Source: Pezicula radicicola | Lineage: Eukaryota; Ascomycota; Leotiomycetes; Helotiales; Dermateaceae | Reading direction: 5' to 3' | Assembly: GCA_003008705.1 (NCBI GenBank) | Contig: PDUO01000003.1 | Span: 1,806,793-1,870,792 of the forward strand | DNA: 64,000 nt | Shown: positions 54,467-63,663 of the stretch, piece by piece | Layout of the letters: every line of letters starts with the position of its first letter | How positions within the stretch are numbered: the first letter of the stretch is position 1 | The notes under the pieces: generated by a model | What the model saw: only the letters and a program-made list of their open reading frames with translations | What the model was told of the DNA's origin: nothing | The model's database searches: none | Translations under genes and position numbers: made by a program

Positions 54467-56993
54467 ATGAACGGGAATACTACTGCATCTCATCAGCGCT
54501 TGACCCCTCGGATTACACAACGTCAACCACTGGCCTGTCTAGGTATTTTCCCTCGTATAGCGGATTAGCTCGACGTTCTAATACATGCTCTACCCAGAGT
54601 GCACTCGACGTAAGGTCAAATGTGACAAACAAATTCCATGCTCACGCTGTCGCCGTGCAGGCTCGCAATGTAATAGAGAAAGGGTACTGGTCGCCAATGT
54701 TATCGCAAAGCATAGCGGAGAGCTGAGGGTTCTGAAACAGCTTAAAGAAAAGCTGGATTCTACTGAAGTTAATGCCAAAGATCTTGCGATAGAGATCAGT
54801 AACAGGATAAGCGCTTTAGAAGCTGGAAACCCTAGAGACAACGAGCTCCACCATGCCAGTACACAGCAAAGCGAACAGACTCTAAGAAGGTCGATGTCTG
54901 TTGAGTTGCAAGCCAACGAACCCTCCAGGCCTAGCATCGATGTTCTGGACAAGACCCCCGAGTATGCTGCTACTGTCACTCTGGAGAGTTTAGCTTGGGG
55001 TCGACATTATGGAGGTTGTTATCCTCACAGGCGCTGTAATTGCTACAACTATCGAAGCTCTTCTGAGACGATCTCTATCAGAAGTGATAATATAACTCCT
55101 GCATCAAGTCCCCTTGAACCCACAAGTCACGTCACGACCTTGAAAATTGACGCAGGTCTGTTACCGTCTATTGAGGTCTCTATCAAGCTGGTAAAATTTC
55201 ATACATCTCATTTGGCCTGGCATCATGGCATTCTGCATACACCTACATTCCTCGAGCAGTGCGAGATGTTCTGGAGCACGAACACATACCGACATCCTCT
55301 GTGGATGGCGTTGTATTTGTCAGTTTTAAGCGTGAGTCTCTTTTCCCAGAAGTTTGTTTCCAATATTAATTGGTTAGAGTACAACATGGTCAATTCAGAA
55401 TAGTACAAGACTTCAGGATACCTTAGATATATGTAAGTGTCTGGTAAGCTAACGTTGTTATTCACTCTTGCTAATGAGAATTCAAGGTATAGCCGAGCAT
55501 GCTCCACAACAACTGTTTGAGGCTATGGTAGAAACGCTTTACTCTGAAAAATTCCTTGAGGCGGTATCGAGTACGTCTAGCTCTCTATATTTTGTCTTTA
55601 TCGTTCACTTATTATTATAGTGTATTCTGTTCAGGCAATCGTGATCTCCACCGAGGTTGCTCACAACTTAGGCTTCAGTGATCTGAACGCTACTCTCATC
55701 GCCGCTGCTATTCGGCTCTCACAATGTATGGGTCTGCATAAGATCGCGGAGCCTCCATTGTCAGAAATCACAGGGAGTGAGCAGTGGCATGAGGCTATCG
55801 AGAGAGAAATTGGTAAACGGGTGTGGTGTCAGATCGTAATACAAGACCACTTTGGCCTGTGCTTCACAGATTCTTACAGTAGGTATTAGTCGTCAATTCT
55901 ACGATAGCTTTTCATCTGACGATCTAGGTATCAATCCTAAGCATTGCTTGACGGAGTATCCTAAAAATTGCGATGACCACGACCTCGAAGAACGCAATAA
56001 GAGCGTTCCAACTATCACTTCATATATCCGAACTCTTGCACAAAGTAAGTGACTCAGCTCTCTGAAAATTAGGTACTGATATAGAACAAGTCGCGGAATT
56101 GGTCCCACAACTGTTTGATGAGCTTGGACCACTGTGGAACAGGAAACCCGTCAGTGAGCAATATCGAGATGTGATCAAAGGGGACCGAGAATTGCGTCGT
56201 CTTGTAGGCGATATTCCGGCCTTCTTTCTCCGCGAAGATATAGGAGAGCAAATGGTAGACAAGCCCTGGCTTGACATTGCGCGCCGTAGCCTCGCCATTA
56301 CCGCTGCTGAAAAGGTGAGTTATTTTCCGCTCAACGTGAGTGTTTGTTCAAAACTAAGACGAATAGATCATACTAATTCATCGTCCCTTTCTCTTTCCTT
56401 CGTTTCGAACGCCGCATTATCCCTATACACGGTCAACATGTGTCAGCGCTGCCACAACCATTGTTCGAGAGTACGCCAATATTGTTGCCGCGGACCATAT
56501 TCAACTTTGGGAACACTCCGCCTATTGCGTCACAGCATCAATAATTTTGTGTCTTCAATTACTGTATCCCAAACAAGACGAGGCAGACCTGAGTAGACAG
56601 GGAAAGATACCATTGGTAGGAACTAATCAGAAGTACTACGATCTGGTCAACTCGACACGCGAGCGCCTCGCCAACCGACGTGGAGACTCTATCGCAAGGC
56701 GTGGAGTTCGATTGATTGATACCATGCTATCGCTTGGCGGGCTTGCATATTTTAATCAGACACCAGCCCTCACCACTACAGGAGAAGATCAAGGTCAAGG
56801 AATTCCTTCCGATGTTGAAATTGATCTCCAGAAAATAGTGGCTCAATTTTTGACGGGAGATCCGCAGCAAACACGGTCTTTCGAGGGAGAATTGGGCTAC
56901 GGCTCAGATACACAAGCTCTCCCAAGCATGGATACGGCATATGTTGACTTTGATACTTGGTTTGAAGGACTATTTGGGATGCAGGGTACGTGA
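54467..56993 (+). CDS. Zn2Cys6 transcription factor of the putative catabolic cluster
   Basis: Eight exons (54467-54542, 54598-55331, 55399-55432, 55487-55570, 55621-55878, 55928-56044, 56085-56314, 56367-56993) encode 719 residues. The Zn2Cys6 cluster is split by intron 1: A-C-L from exon 1 joins E-C-T-RRKVKC, giving C-x2-C-x6-C-x6-C-x2-C-x6-C (CLECTRRKVKCDKQIPC then SRC, AGSQC). A coiled-coil linker follows (LKQLKEKLDSTEV), then the fungal-specific regulatory domain (FHTSHLAWHHGILHTPTFLE, HNLGFSDLNATLIAAAIRLS, GLHK, KRVWCQIVIQDHF, TDSYSINPKH). The intron at 56045-56084 is only 40 bp. It is convergent with, and 121 bp from, the nucleoside hydrolase. It is the only regulator in the five-gene group and so its likely controller. 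Confidence 0.9.
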
Positions 56994-57114
56994 GATTATT
57001 TACAAGAACTTATGTTTTTGACCTGAGAGGCTGCTGTTTTGAAATGAATGTGATTGTATAGTGCTACCTTTTCTTTACGGAACACTCTAACCACGGCACA
57101 TCCGCTCTATTCTC

Positions 57115-58113
57115 TTAGATGACTACTACAAGAGTTTTTACCAAAGATTCTAAGAATCTGCTCGCATTTACAGCCTTGGCAGCCTTGATCGTAGGTAGAT
57201 GGCTCCATTGGAAATCTGTCCGCTCTCTCCGATCAACAATTGTCTGACCAAGACTCAATCTACTTTGCGTTTCCACTGCAACCTTAATCTCTTCGACTTC
57301 CACGATCGAGTGATCTATAGCAACAGCTACAGCCAGCGAGTCAATCAAGCAACACCAAGAAGCAAAATCTCTAGACTTAGCAAAGTCTAATATTTCGAGT
57401 AAGAACTTGGCTGCAGGGGACCTTGGGGCTGCCGTGTGTAGCGTCTGGCGGTGGGCTGGCGACAACTCGATGCTGGGAAGCGTTACGACGTCTAAGCCGA
57501 GAGCGGTCAGGTTAAAACCAGCATCGAATACTAGGCTAGCGGCCTCTGGGTCAACATAGACGTTCCACTCGCTGACTGGATTATCTCCTGTTGCTCTGAC
57601 GGTGCTAGTAGTGTTGAACCCAAAAGATCCACCGATAAAAATAACCTCCGCAACCTTAGTTGGTAGAGCCGGGTCTATCATCATAGCTAGGGCTAGATTC
57701 GTTAATGGACCCAAGCAAAGGATAGTAAGGCCCTTTATTCCATCCTCAGTTACGTCCTGGTATTGATTCACCGTCTCAACAATCAGATCTGCGGCAAACT
57801 GGTCTTTCTCTTTGATTCCTCCCGTGTCTACAAGTCCCAGATCTCCTAGCCCGTCAGAGCCATGAAAGAAGGGATCTCGAGGGTATGGCCTGACTAACGG
57901 TTTCAACGGCCCACGAGCGATCGGAATTTGTCGTGCTTCTGGTGAGTCGCATAGATGGAGGATTTTGCGGACATTCAATGAGCACGTGTCTGACAGTAAA
58001 TTCCCCGAGACAGTGGTGATGGCGCAGATTTTGAGCTCATCGTGGTTGAGAGCGTAGAGAAGTGCGACGGAGTCGTCAATTCCTGGGTCGCAGTCGATCA
58101 AGACGTTTTTCAT
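57115..58113 (-). CDS. Inosine-uridine preferring nucleoside hydrolase
   Basis: A single exon of 332 residues. The calcium-binding hallmark is DCDPGIDD at residues 7-14; other family blocks are CAITTVSGN, GSDGLGDLG, LTILCLGPLTNLALA, VIFIGGSFGFN, EWNVYVDPEAAS and LDVVTL. It cleaves the N-glycosidic bond of ribonucleosides to give ribose and free base; the substrate range cannot be read from sequence. No signal peptide or glycosylation-rich start, so probably cytosolic. It is divergent from the COG0212-like gene across a 482-bp intergenic region with GATA sites. Length and ends are normal for the family. Confidence 0.93.
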   Translation of the reverse strand: MKNVLIDCDPGIDDSVALLYALNHDELKICAITTVSGNLLSDTCSLNVRKILHLCDSPEARQIPIARGPLKPLVRPYPRDPFFHGSDGLGDLGLVDTGGIKEKDQFAADLIVETVNQYQDVTEDGIKGLTILCLGPLTNLALAMMIDPALPTKVAEVIFIGGSFGFNTTSTVRATGDNPVSEWNVYVDPEAASLVFDAGFNLTALGLDVVTLPSIELSPAHRQTLHTAAPRSPAAKFLLEILDFAKSRDFASWCCLIDSLAVAVAIDHSIVEVEEIKVAVETQSRLSLGQTIVDRRERTDFQWSHLPTIKAAKAVNASRFLESLVKTLVVVI

Positions 58114-58595
58114 TTTTTCGAGCTTGAAACGACCTCTATCTATAATGCAAGATAGAAAAGTTACAGAAAATAATTTCTCACCTTAATATTAAAGGAGGTT
58201 ATCATGGCTGAGCTGCACGTTCTGTTACTGAATCCTTGAGTGGATTCAACTCCTCGGCCGAGTTCCAATCGCTCATCCGACTTCTGCCATGCACAAGAAT
58301 TTTATATGCACAGTCAGATAGCTAGCTACCTTGCTAGGAGGAAGCCGAAAGTTGTCAGTTCAACCGCTCAGTGAGGACTCCAGTCGGCGGTAGACACAAG
58401 ATAAACTGGGCCAGTAAAAAAACTCGTCCGAGTAATCAACGCCTGCCCGCCCCCGCCCTTACTGGATTGGCAATTTTTTCAGACTAATCTGCCCACTCCA
58501 GTTGGCATAAATAGCCGATAGTCGTCGCTCTAGGTACTTGCTGAAGATTACCTTGAGCTTTTCAAACACTTCATATAGATACTCATTGCAACAGG
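58114..58595. promoter_or_regulatory. Bidirectional promoter of nucleoside hydrolase and COG0212-like gene
   Basis: 482 bases with four HGATAR-type sites: AGATAG (58150-58155), AGATAG (58316-58321), AGATAA (58399-58404) and CGATAG (58516-58521), as bound by AreA/NIT2 nitrogen regulators. Two close copies of a 10-mer, TCGGCCGAGT (58254-58263) and TCGTCCGAGT (58425-58434), are separated by 171 bases; the first overlaps the palindrome CTCGGCCGAG and the second the inverted repeat ACTCG-N2-CGAGT. These are candidate sites for the Zn2Cys6 regulator of the cluster. No TATA box is obvious. Confidence 0.5.
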
Positions 58596-59351
58596 ATGAC
58601 GAGCCTTGTGGAAGGAAAAATAGACGTTCGTCGACGCGTTTGGGAACCTCTTCTCAAGGTCGCCAGACCAGACTCTCGCCACCATTTTGATTTCAGTAGC
58701 TTTATTCCTGACTTCGAGGGATCTGATCAGGCAACTAAGCAGCTCACTCAACTGCCAGTTTATATCAGCAGCAGCTTGCTCTTCATTACGCCGGATAACT
58801 GCCTTGAGGGCCTACGTCTTCAAGCACTAAAAAACGGCAAAACTATACTTGTCACTACTTACGCTATTCGCCGAGGCTTCTGGGTATTAGATCCGCAATG
58901 TATTGACGCTGCTGATTATGGGTATGCCGCAATGCTGGATGGCATGGAACGACTGGGTCAGCATATCACACTAGCCGACGTCGTTTCAAAGAAATGGCGC
59001 ATTCCCTTGATGATCACCGGCACAGGAGCAATCAATCTTCGCGGTGTGCGTTTTGGCAAAGGACACGGATTTTTTGATCTCGAGTGGGCGATGCTGTATA
59101 GTCTGGGCGTTGTCGACGATAATACAGCTGCAGTTGCTGTAGTACATGATTGTCAGGTCTTGGAAGAAGAGCTATACCCCGAGGAGTTTGATACGGTCTG
59201 TGATGTCGTGGTAACACCAACGAGGGTTATTGAGGTTGATGGAGCTGCCAAACCGTCGTGTGGGATCCTGTGGCCTTTATTACAACCTGGAATGCTAGAA
59301 AGTATTCCTCCCTTGCAGGAGTTGAAAACAATGAAGGTTGGGGTTAGTTAA
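58596..59351 (+). CDS. 5-formyltetrahydrofolate cycloligase-like protein (COG0212/MTHFSD-type)
   Basis: A single exon of 251 residues. It has the fold-defining blocks of the family: RRRVWEPLL, FIPDFEGSDQATKQLTQLP, PDNCLEGLRLQAL, GKTILVTTYAIRRGFWVL, MITGTGAINLRGVRFGKGHGFFDLEWAML, VAVVHDCQVLEE, FDTVCDVVVTPTRVI and PSCGILWPLL. The GKGHGFFDLEW loop (GKGxGxxDxE) matches the phosphate/nucleotide-binding loop of the cycloligase superfamily. The sequence resembles the COG0212 paralogue more than true methenyl-THF synthetase; COG0212 has been linked by comparative genomics to thiamine metabolism rather than to 5-formyl-THF. The catalysed reaction here is unknown. It is divergent from the nucleoside hydrolase and 477 bp upstream of a convergent dioxygenase, so it belongs to the cluster by position. 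Confidence 0.85.
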   Translation: MTSLVEGKIDVRRRVWEPLLKVARPDSRHHFDFSSFIPDFEGSDQATKQLTQLPVYISSSLLFITPDNCLEGLRLQALKNGKTILVTTYAIRRGFWVLDPQCIDAADYGYAAMLDGMERLGQHITLADVVSKKWRIPLMITGTGAINLRGVRFGKGHGFFDLEWAMLYSLGVVDDNTAAVAVVHDCQVLEEELYPEEFDTVCDVVVTPTRVIEVDGAAKPSCGILWPLLQPGMLESIPPLQELKTMKVGVS

Positions 59352-59828
59352 AAACAATGATTATTTAATAGTCACCGTCCCAATTAAATTGTCTAATAAA
59401 GTGACCTACTCGATGTTGTAGGAAGATGACGTGATATCTCACAGAGCTGAAACGAATGCCACACACAACACGGCTAGTTTATAGAACCTCATATGATGCA
59501 AGACGTGACGAGTGATGCAAGTGAAATTAAATTATGGAGTGATTCCGAACCTCGAGAGTGCCTCTTGTGATCACATATTTCTCACAAAAAAGCTTCTCTA
59601 CGAGTATGCAAATCAGGAATCGTTTTGAAGCACACAACCATTCTTCTGCTATGTCGGACAGTACACGCAAGAACTGGAGGCTTGTACGATACCTTCATTC
59701 TGGAAATCATCAGAAAGAGAAGGGCTCAAATTGTGTTTTTAGCCTTTTGGAACAGTCATATACCTACAAGACGCCGACATGCCACACCTCGATGCTTTAA
59801 AAGTGCTACATAATATTTTCTCCAATAC
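59352..59828. other. Intergenic, convergent 3' flanks
   Basis: Between the COG0212-like and PhyH genes. Short frames only; no motif, repeat or RNA gene seen. Confidence 0.45.
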
Positions 59829-61126
59829 CTAAGAGTCTTTCGTCGCCTCAAGTTGCTCAATTTCCTCCCAGATCCACGGAGTAAGAGAAGAGCTGAAATT
59901 GCGGCTAAACTCGTTGTCTAGGTAGTTGTAGCCTTCATCGGATACCCATTCTACGGCGAGTTTGGAGTGGGAGGCGTCCTCTATATCTTTGACCACGGGA
60001 CGTAGTGATTCAGGCATGGTGGTAACAAGGCCATTCTTGTACCAGCTGTTGCATGTAGGTGCTGTTAGCTTGTATATAATGACGGAAGAAGCAAATATGG
60101 ATATGGCCATATCTATACTATTCGGGGACGACTTACGCTGCGTAGTACACAATGGCAAGCATTATGCGAGTTTCATGTGTAGGGTTAGGCATACCGGCAT
60201 GCCTGAAAGAGTAAGCAAAGTGATGGCCTCAGTTGAAACGAATAAAGATGAACAATAACAGCAGCCTCTGAGAACTCACCATAGTCGTAAGTCTCGAAGC
60301 ACAATTGACCCTTTCTTGATGGTCGGATAACAAGGTGGCCTGACTTTTCGCCTTTCCTCAAGCTTCTCCTGGGCAATCGATGGACTTCCATATTTGACGT
60401 GATACTTCAGGTTAGTGTTCTGCGTACCTAACCAGAGCTCTGTCGTACCATTTTCGCTTCCCACGTCAATGAGGCAGGTGTTGAACGCAATACCAAACGG
60501 ATGCTCAGGATGTTCGCAGAGAATGTCGGCGTGAACTAGCTGGCGATCCTCTGTGGCCAAGAGCGTGTTCGATCGGATGAAGTGAACTTCAGGATAGGGA
60601 CCGAGGATATTGGAGATTATGCGGACGCCGTGCCTATTCCCATAGATCTCGGGGAAGAACCAGTCTGCAAGTACATAGTTAGCATGGCTTCAGAGAAGTC
60701 TCATAGGCTGGAACAGAAAAGAAGTAGTAAGCTGCCTTTCTCAATCGGGGGGACTTGTGACAGGTTCCCACCTCTCGCAGCACCATGGCGTGAAGAGTCT
60801 TCATTCAAGTGACTGCGGAATTCAGTATGCTGGTTTAGCCTCAGACGTGCGAAATGAGCTTACTTGTATTGAGGAGCACGCTCGCCACGGAGTAGCTTCT
60901 CTGTGTCTATAAGCATTCTGTCATTCAGCCTGTCGATAATGGCAACGTCAATTGCATTCTCTATCACGACCAAGCCGTCTGTGAAAAAAGCTTCTATAGC
61001 ATCGTAGAGCTTTTTATCTCCCATCACTCCGCCGTCGCGCTCATCATCCGTGAGGCTGATTATTCGAGGTCCATCAACTCTTGCTGTCGTGTCCAGTGAT
61101 TGAGGTGAAGCCATGATGCTGATCAT
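59829..61126 (-). CDS. PhyH-type Fe(II)/2-oxoglutarate dioxygenase
   Basis: Five exons (60864-61126, 60736-60812, 60280-60664, 60137-60202, 59829-60045) encode 335 residues (331 if the second ATG at 61114 is used). Facial-triad residues are His158 and Asp160 in LVHADI and His243 in LWHAGMPN; Arg254 (HETRIML) would hold 2-oxoglutarate. Supporting family blocks: GGNLSQVPP, DWFFPEIYGN, HPFGIAFNTCLIDVGSENGT, TELWLGTQN and KGSIVLRDLRLWH. The family hydroxylates small metabolites (phytanoyl-CoA, or varied secondary metabolites in fungi). Intron 2 (60665-60735) is a GC-AG intron: AAAG|GC...GCTAAC...TTGCAG; all other junctions are GT-AG. Divergent from the MFS gene; shares a 709-bp promoter with it. 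Confidence 0.88.
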
Positions 61127-61835
61127 CTGCTGTATGTTCTAACGAAAACGATATCAGAATATCGGTTCAACTCCAAAGGCGCAAATCGTCAAAAAGAGCC
61201 TTCCAGGCTTCAGTGACTCAGTCCTACTTTTAAGGAGGATATAAGCGTATCTTTACAGGTCAGGCCCGACTATGGCGCTTTTCAATGCTTCATCTCTGAG
61301 ATTCGTTATTTTCGGATAAGATTGAACATCTCATCCGGAATGTCGGCCAGAGCCGACGCTGCATGGTCTTATCACGCTCGAAGGCAATGTTCTGCCCAGA
61401 GCTCTGTCATGAATCAGAAGTTATAGGAGACGTTCCAGTAGAATGTGACAGAGATGGTGATCGGGTCCGACGAAGATCTCATTCGCCTTACTCGAGTAGT
61501 ATCCCTTTTTGATGTCATAAGCGAGTGGTAAATGGCTCGGAGGAGTTTCCCCCTCGGGCCCGATTACTATCTCGCCCGTCCAACTATCGCGGAGGCCCAT
61601 TATTTTTGATGATCTTGCATTGGGCAAATCATCCTTAGGACAAGACTTGGCATTATAGATCTTTGATATGCATTTACGGAGGAAACGAAAGCTCGACTAC
61701 AAATATACTCGTGCGCTTCCTGTAAAAAAACTGGATCCATCAGTTGTCCTACAGATTTTACCATTCTCTCAACGACACGAACAACAATAAAAACGTCACC
61801 GAGTTTCGAGCATTCAACTCCAACACAAGTTCATC
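61127..61835. promoter_or_regulatory. Bidirectional promoter of the dioxygenase and MFS transporter
   Basis: 709 bases. It contains the perfect inverted repeat GTCGGC-CAGA-GCCGAC at 61342-61357, i.e. TCGG-N6-CCGA at 61343-61356, and the palindrome ACTCGAGT at 61490-61497, a shortened form of the ACTCG/CGAGT half sites in the other cluster promoter. A coding-like but unassigned frame (61421-61627, minus) lies inside and is discussed under findings. Confidence 0.5.
61343..61356. promoter_or_regulatory. TCGG-N6-CCGA site (UaY/Ppr1-type Zn2Cys6 target)
   Basis: TCGGCCAGAGCCGA is an exact match to the consensus TCGG-N6-CCGA described for the Aspergillus purine-utilisation regulator UaY; yeast Ppr1 also binds CGG-N6-CCG. 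Its place upstream of the MFS and dioxygenase genes, near a nucleoside hydrolase, fits control by a purine-type or a cluster-specific regulator. Chance occurrence is possible but low in 700 bases. Confidence 0.45.
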
Positions 61836-63586
61836 ATGCCAGAAAAGGGGAATGTCATGATGGCCTTAGTGCTGTTGACGGCAGTTCTCAACGGCTGCAC
61901 TCAAGGGTACGATCAAAGCATGATGAACAATCTTAACTTGGTAAACAAATATACCGAATGTATACTATAGCCTATTGCAAATGTTTGATGTCTCCGTTAA
62001 TAGCCCATAGATTTCAATCTGGACGACAATTTGCTAGGCTTGAATGTCGCTATGATCAATGCCGGTTCTGTTGCAGCTGGTCTCTTTGCTGGTCAGCTAT
62101 GCGACACGTGGGGTCGGAAAATGGGCATTGCTACCTCAGCTGTGATTAAATTTGTTGCGGTAGCTATCCAGGCATCAGCAACCCACGAAGCGGCCTTTCT
62201 GGTGGGAAGGTTCTTACTTGGTGTTTCTATTACTGTCAATGGAACTGCTGCACCAGTATGGGTAATGGAAATGGCTCATCCTAATAAAAGGGGATTCCTT
62301 GGTGGTATATACATGGCCATTTGGTATTTTGCCGCGATCATCGTCTCTTGTATTTCTCTTGGTACTTATCAGCTTGATTCAACGTGGGCCTGGAGAGGTC
62401 TAGCCCTTGTAAGTTATCACATTTCCAAGTCTAGAGGTCGTTAACCCCCTTTTAGGGTCAAGTCGTACCGTCACTACTGAGTCTCTCACTTCTTTTATTC
62501 ATGCCGGAGAGTCCAAGGTGGCTTATCTCTAAGGACCGAGACGAGGAAGCCTTCAATCTCTTGGTCATACTACACGGCAAGGGTAACGTCGCAGATCCAT
62601 TTGTTCAAGCAGAATTCAAAGAAATTCGCGAAACACTTCATTTCGAACGGACAGCGTCTAGGAGCTTCAAGGCCTTACTATTCCCAAGTGCGTAAGAAGC
62701 ACCCCAGAGCTGAGAATAAATCTCACTAAATCTATTCGCAGAAGCAAATCTTCACCGATTTGGGATTGTTATTGCGCTCAACATCTTTGCCCAAGTCACT
62801 GGTAGCAACATCGTTTCGTAAGTGGCCTGCAATCGTAGGAGTATCGGCTCTTTATACTTATTACTTCTAGTTCTTATGCTGGCCTTGTCTTTGAAGGTGC
62901 CGGAATCACCGAAACCCACACCCAGATGGTGGTAAATATTGGCATCAACGTGTTTTGCTTCTTCTGTGCTATTGCAGGATGTTTCTCTATCGAACGATTA
63001 GGTAGAAAAGCTATACTTTGTAGGTCTATAGTTCTTCTTGGCACAATTTTGAGGGTTTTGTCACTGACCACTATATTAAGTTGGTGTATCATGTCTCATG
63101 GTCATCTTACTTGTTCTCGTCTGTATTTTGACGGCACTCTATAGCGACGGGTCGAATATCGGAGCCTCCTACGCCAACCTGGCAATGATATATCTCTTCT
63201 CGGGCGCATATGCTTTCGCTTACAACCCTCTTACATTCGTTTACCCAGTTGAGATCATGAACTATACTCAACGAGCGAAGGGTATTGCGGTAGGGCAGAT
63301 GGCTTGCTACGCATTCGGGTTCCTTAACCAATATACAACACCGATCGCAATTAACAACATTGGCTGGAAATACTATGCTTTGAACGCCGCATGGGACGTT
63401 GCTATTTGTATTATTATATGGTTCTGGTTCGTTGAAACTAAGGGGCTGGCTTTAGAAGAAGTGGATCAAATCTTCGATGGTGTTGTACATACGGACGGTG
63501 TACACATTAGTGATAGCACGAACGTCTCGTTGAAGGCAGAGTATAATATAGAAGTTGCTAGAACGAAGTATAAGGCAAAGGAATAG
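61836..63586 (+). CDS. MFS transporter, sugar-porter family
   Basis: Six exons (61836-61959, 62011-62408, 62456-62687, 62742-62817, 62871-63019, 63081-63586) encode 494 residues, a normal length. Sugar-porter signatures: GYDQSMMNNL in helix 1, GQLCDTWGRKMGI (the loop 2/3 motif), VGRFLLGVSITV, PESPRWLISKDRDEEA, GRKAILFG between helices 8 and 9 and VETKGLALEEV at the C-terminus. Twelve hydrophobic segments fit. It moves a sugar or a related small solute across the plasma membrane with protons. Intron 5 (63020-63080) is needed to restore GRKAILFGVSCLMVILL. In the cluster it is the obvious uptake or export route, but the substrate cannot be told. Divergent from the dioxygenase. Confidence 0.93.
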
Positions 63587-63663
63587 ATGTATAAGTTATA
63601 TTCTTCTTTTAATAATATATTCTAAGATTTTTAACAATTTTAAAGGATAAAAGTATATAATTC

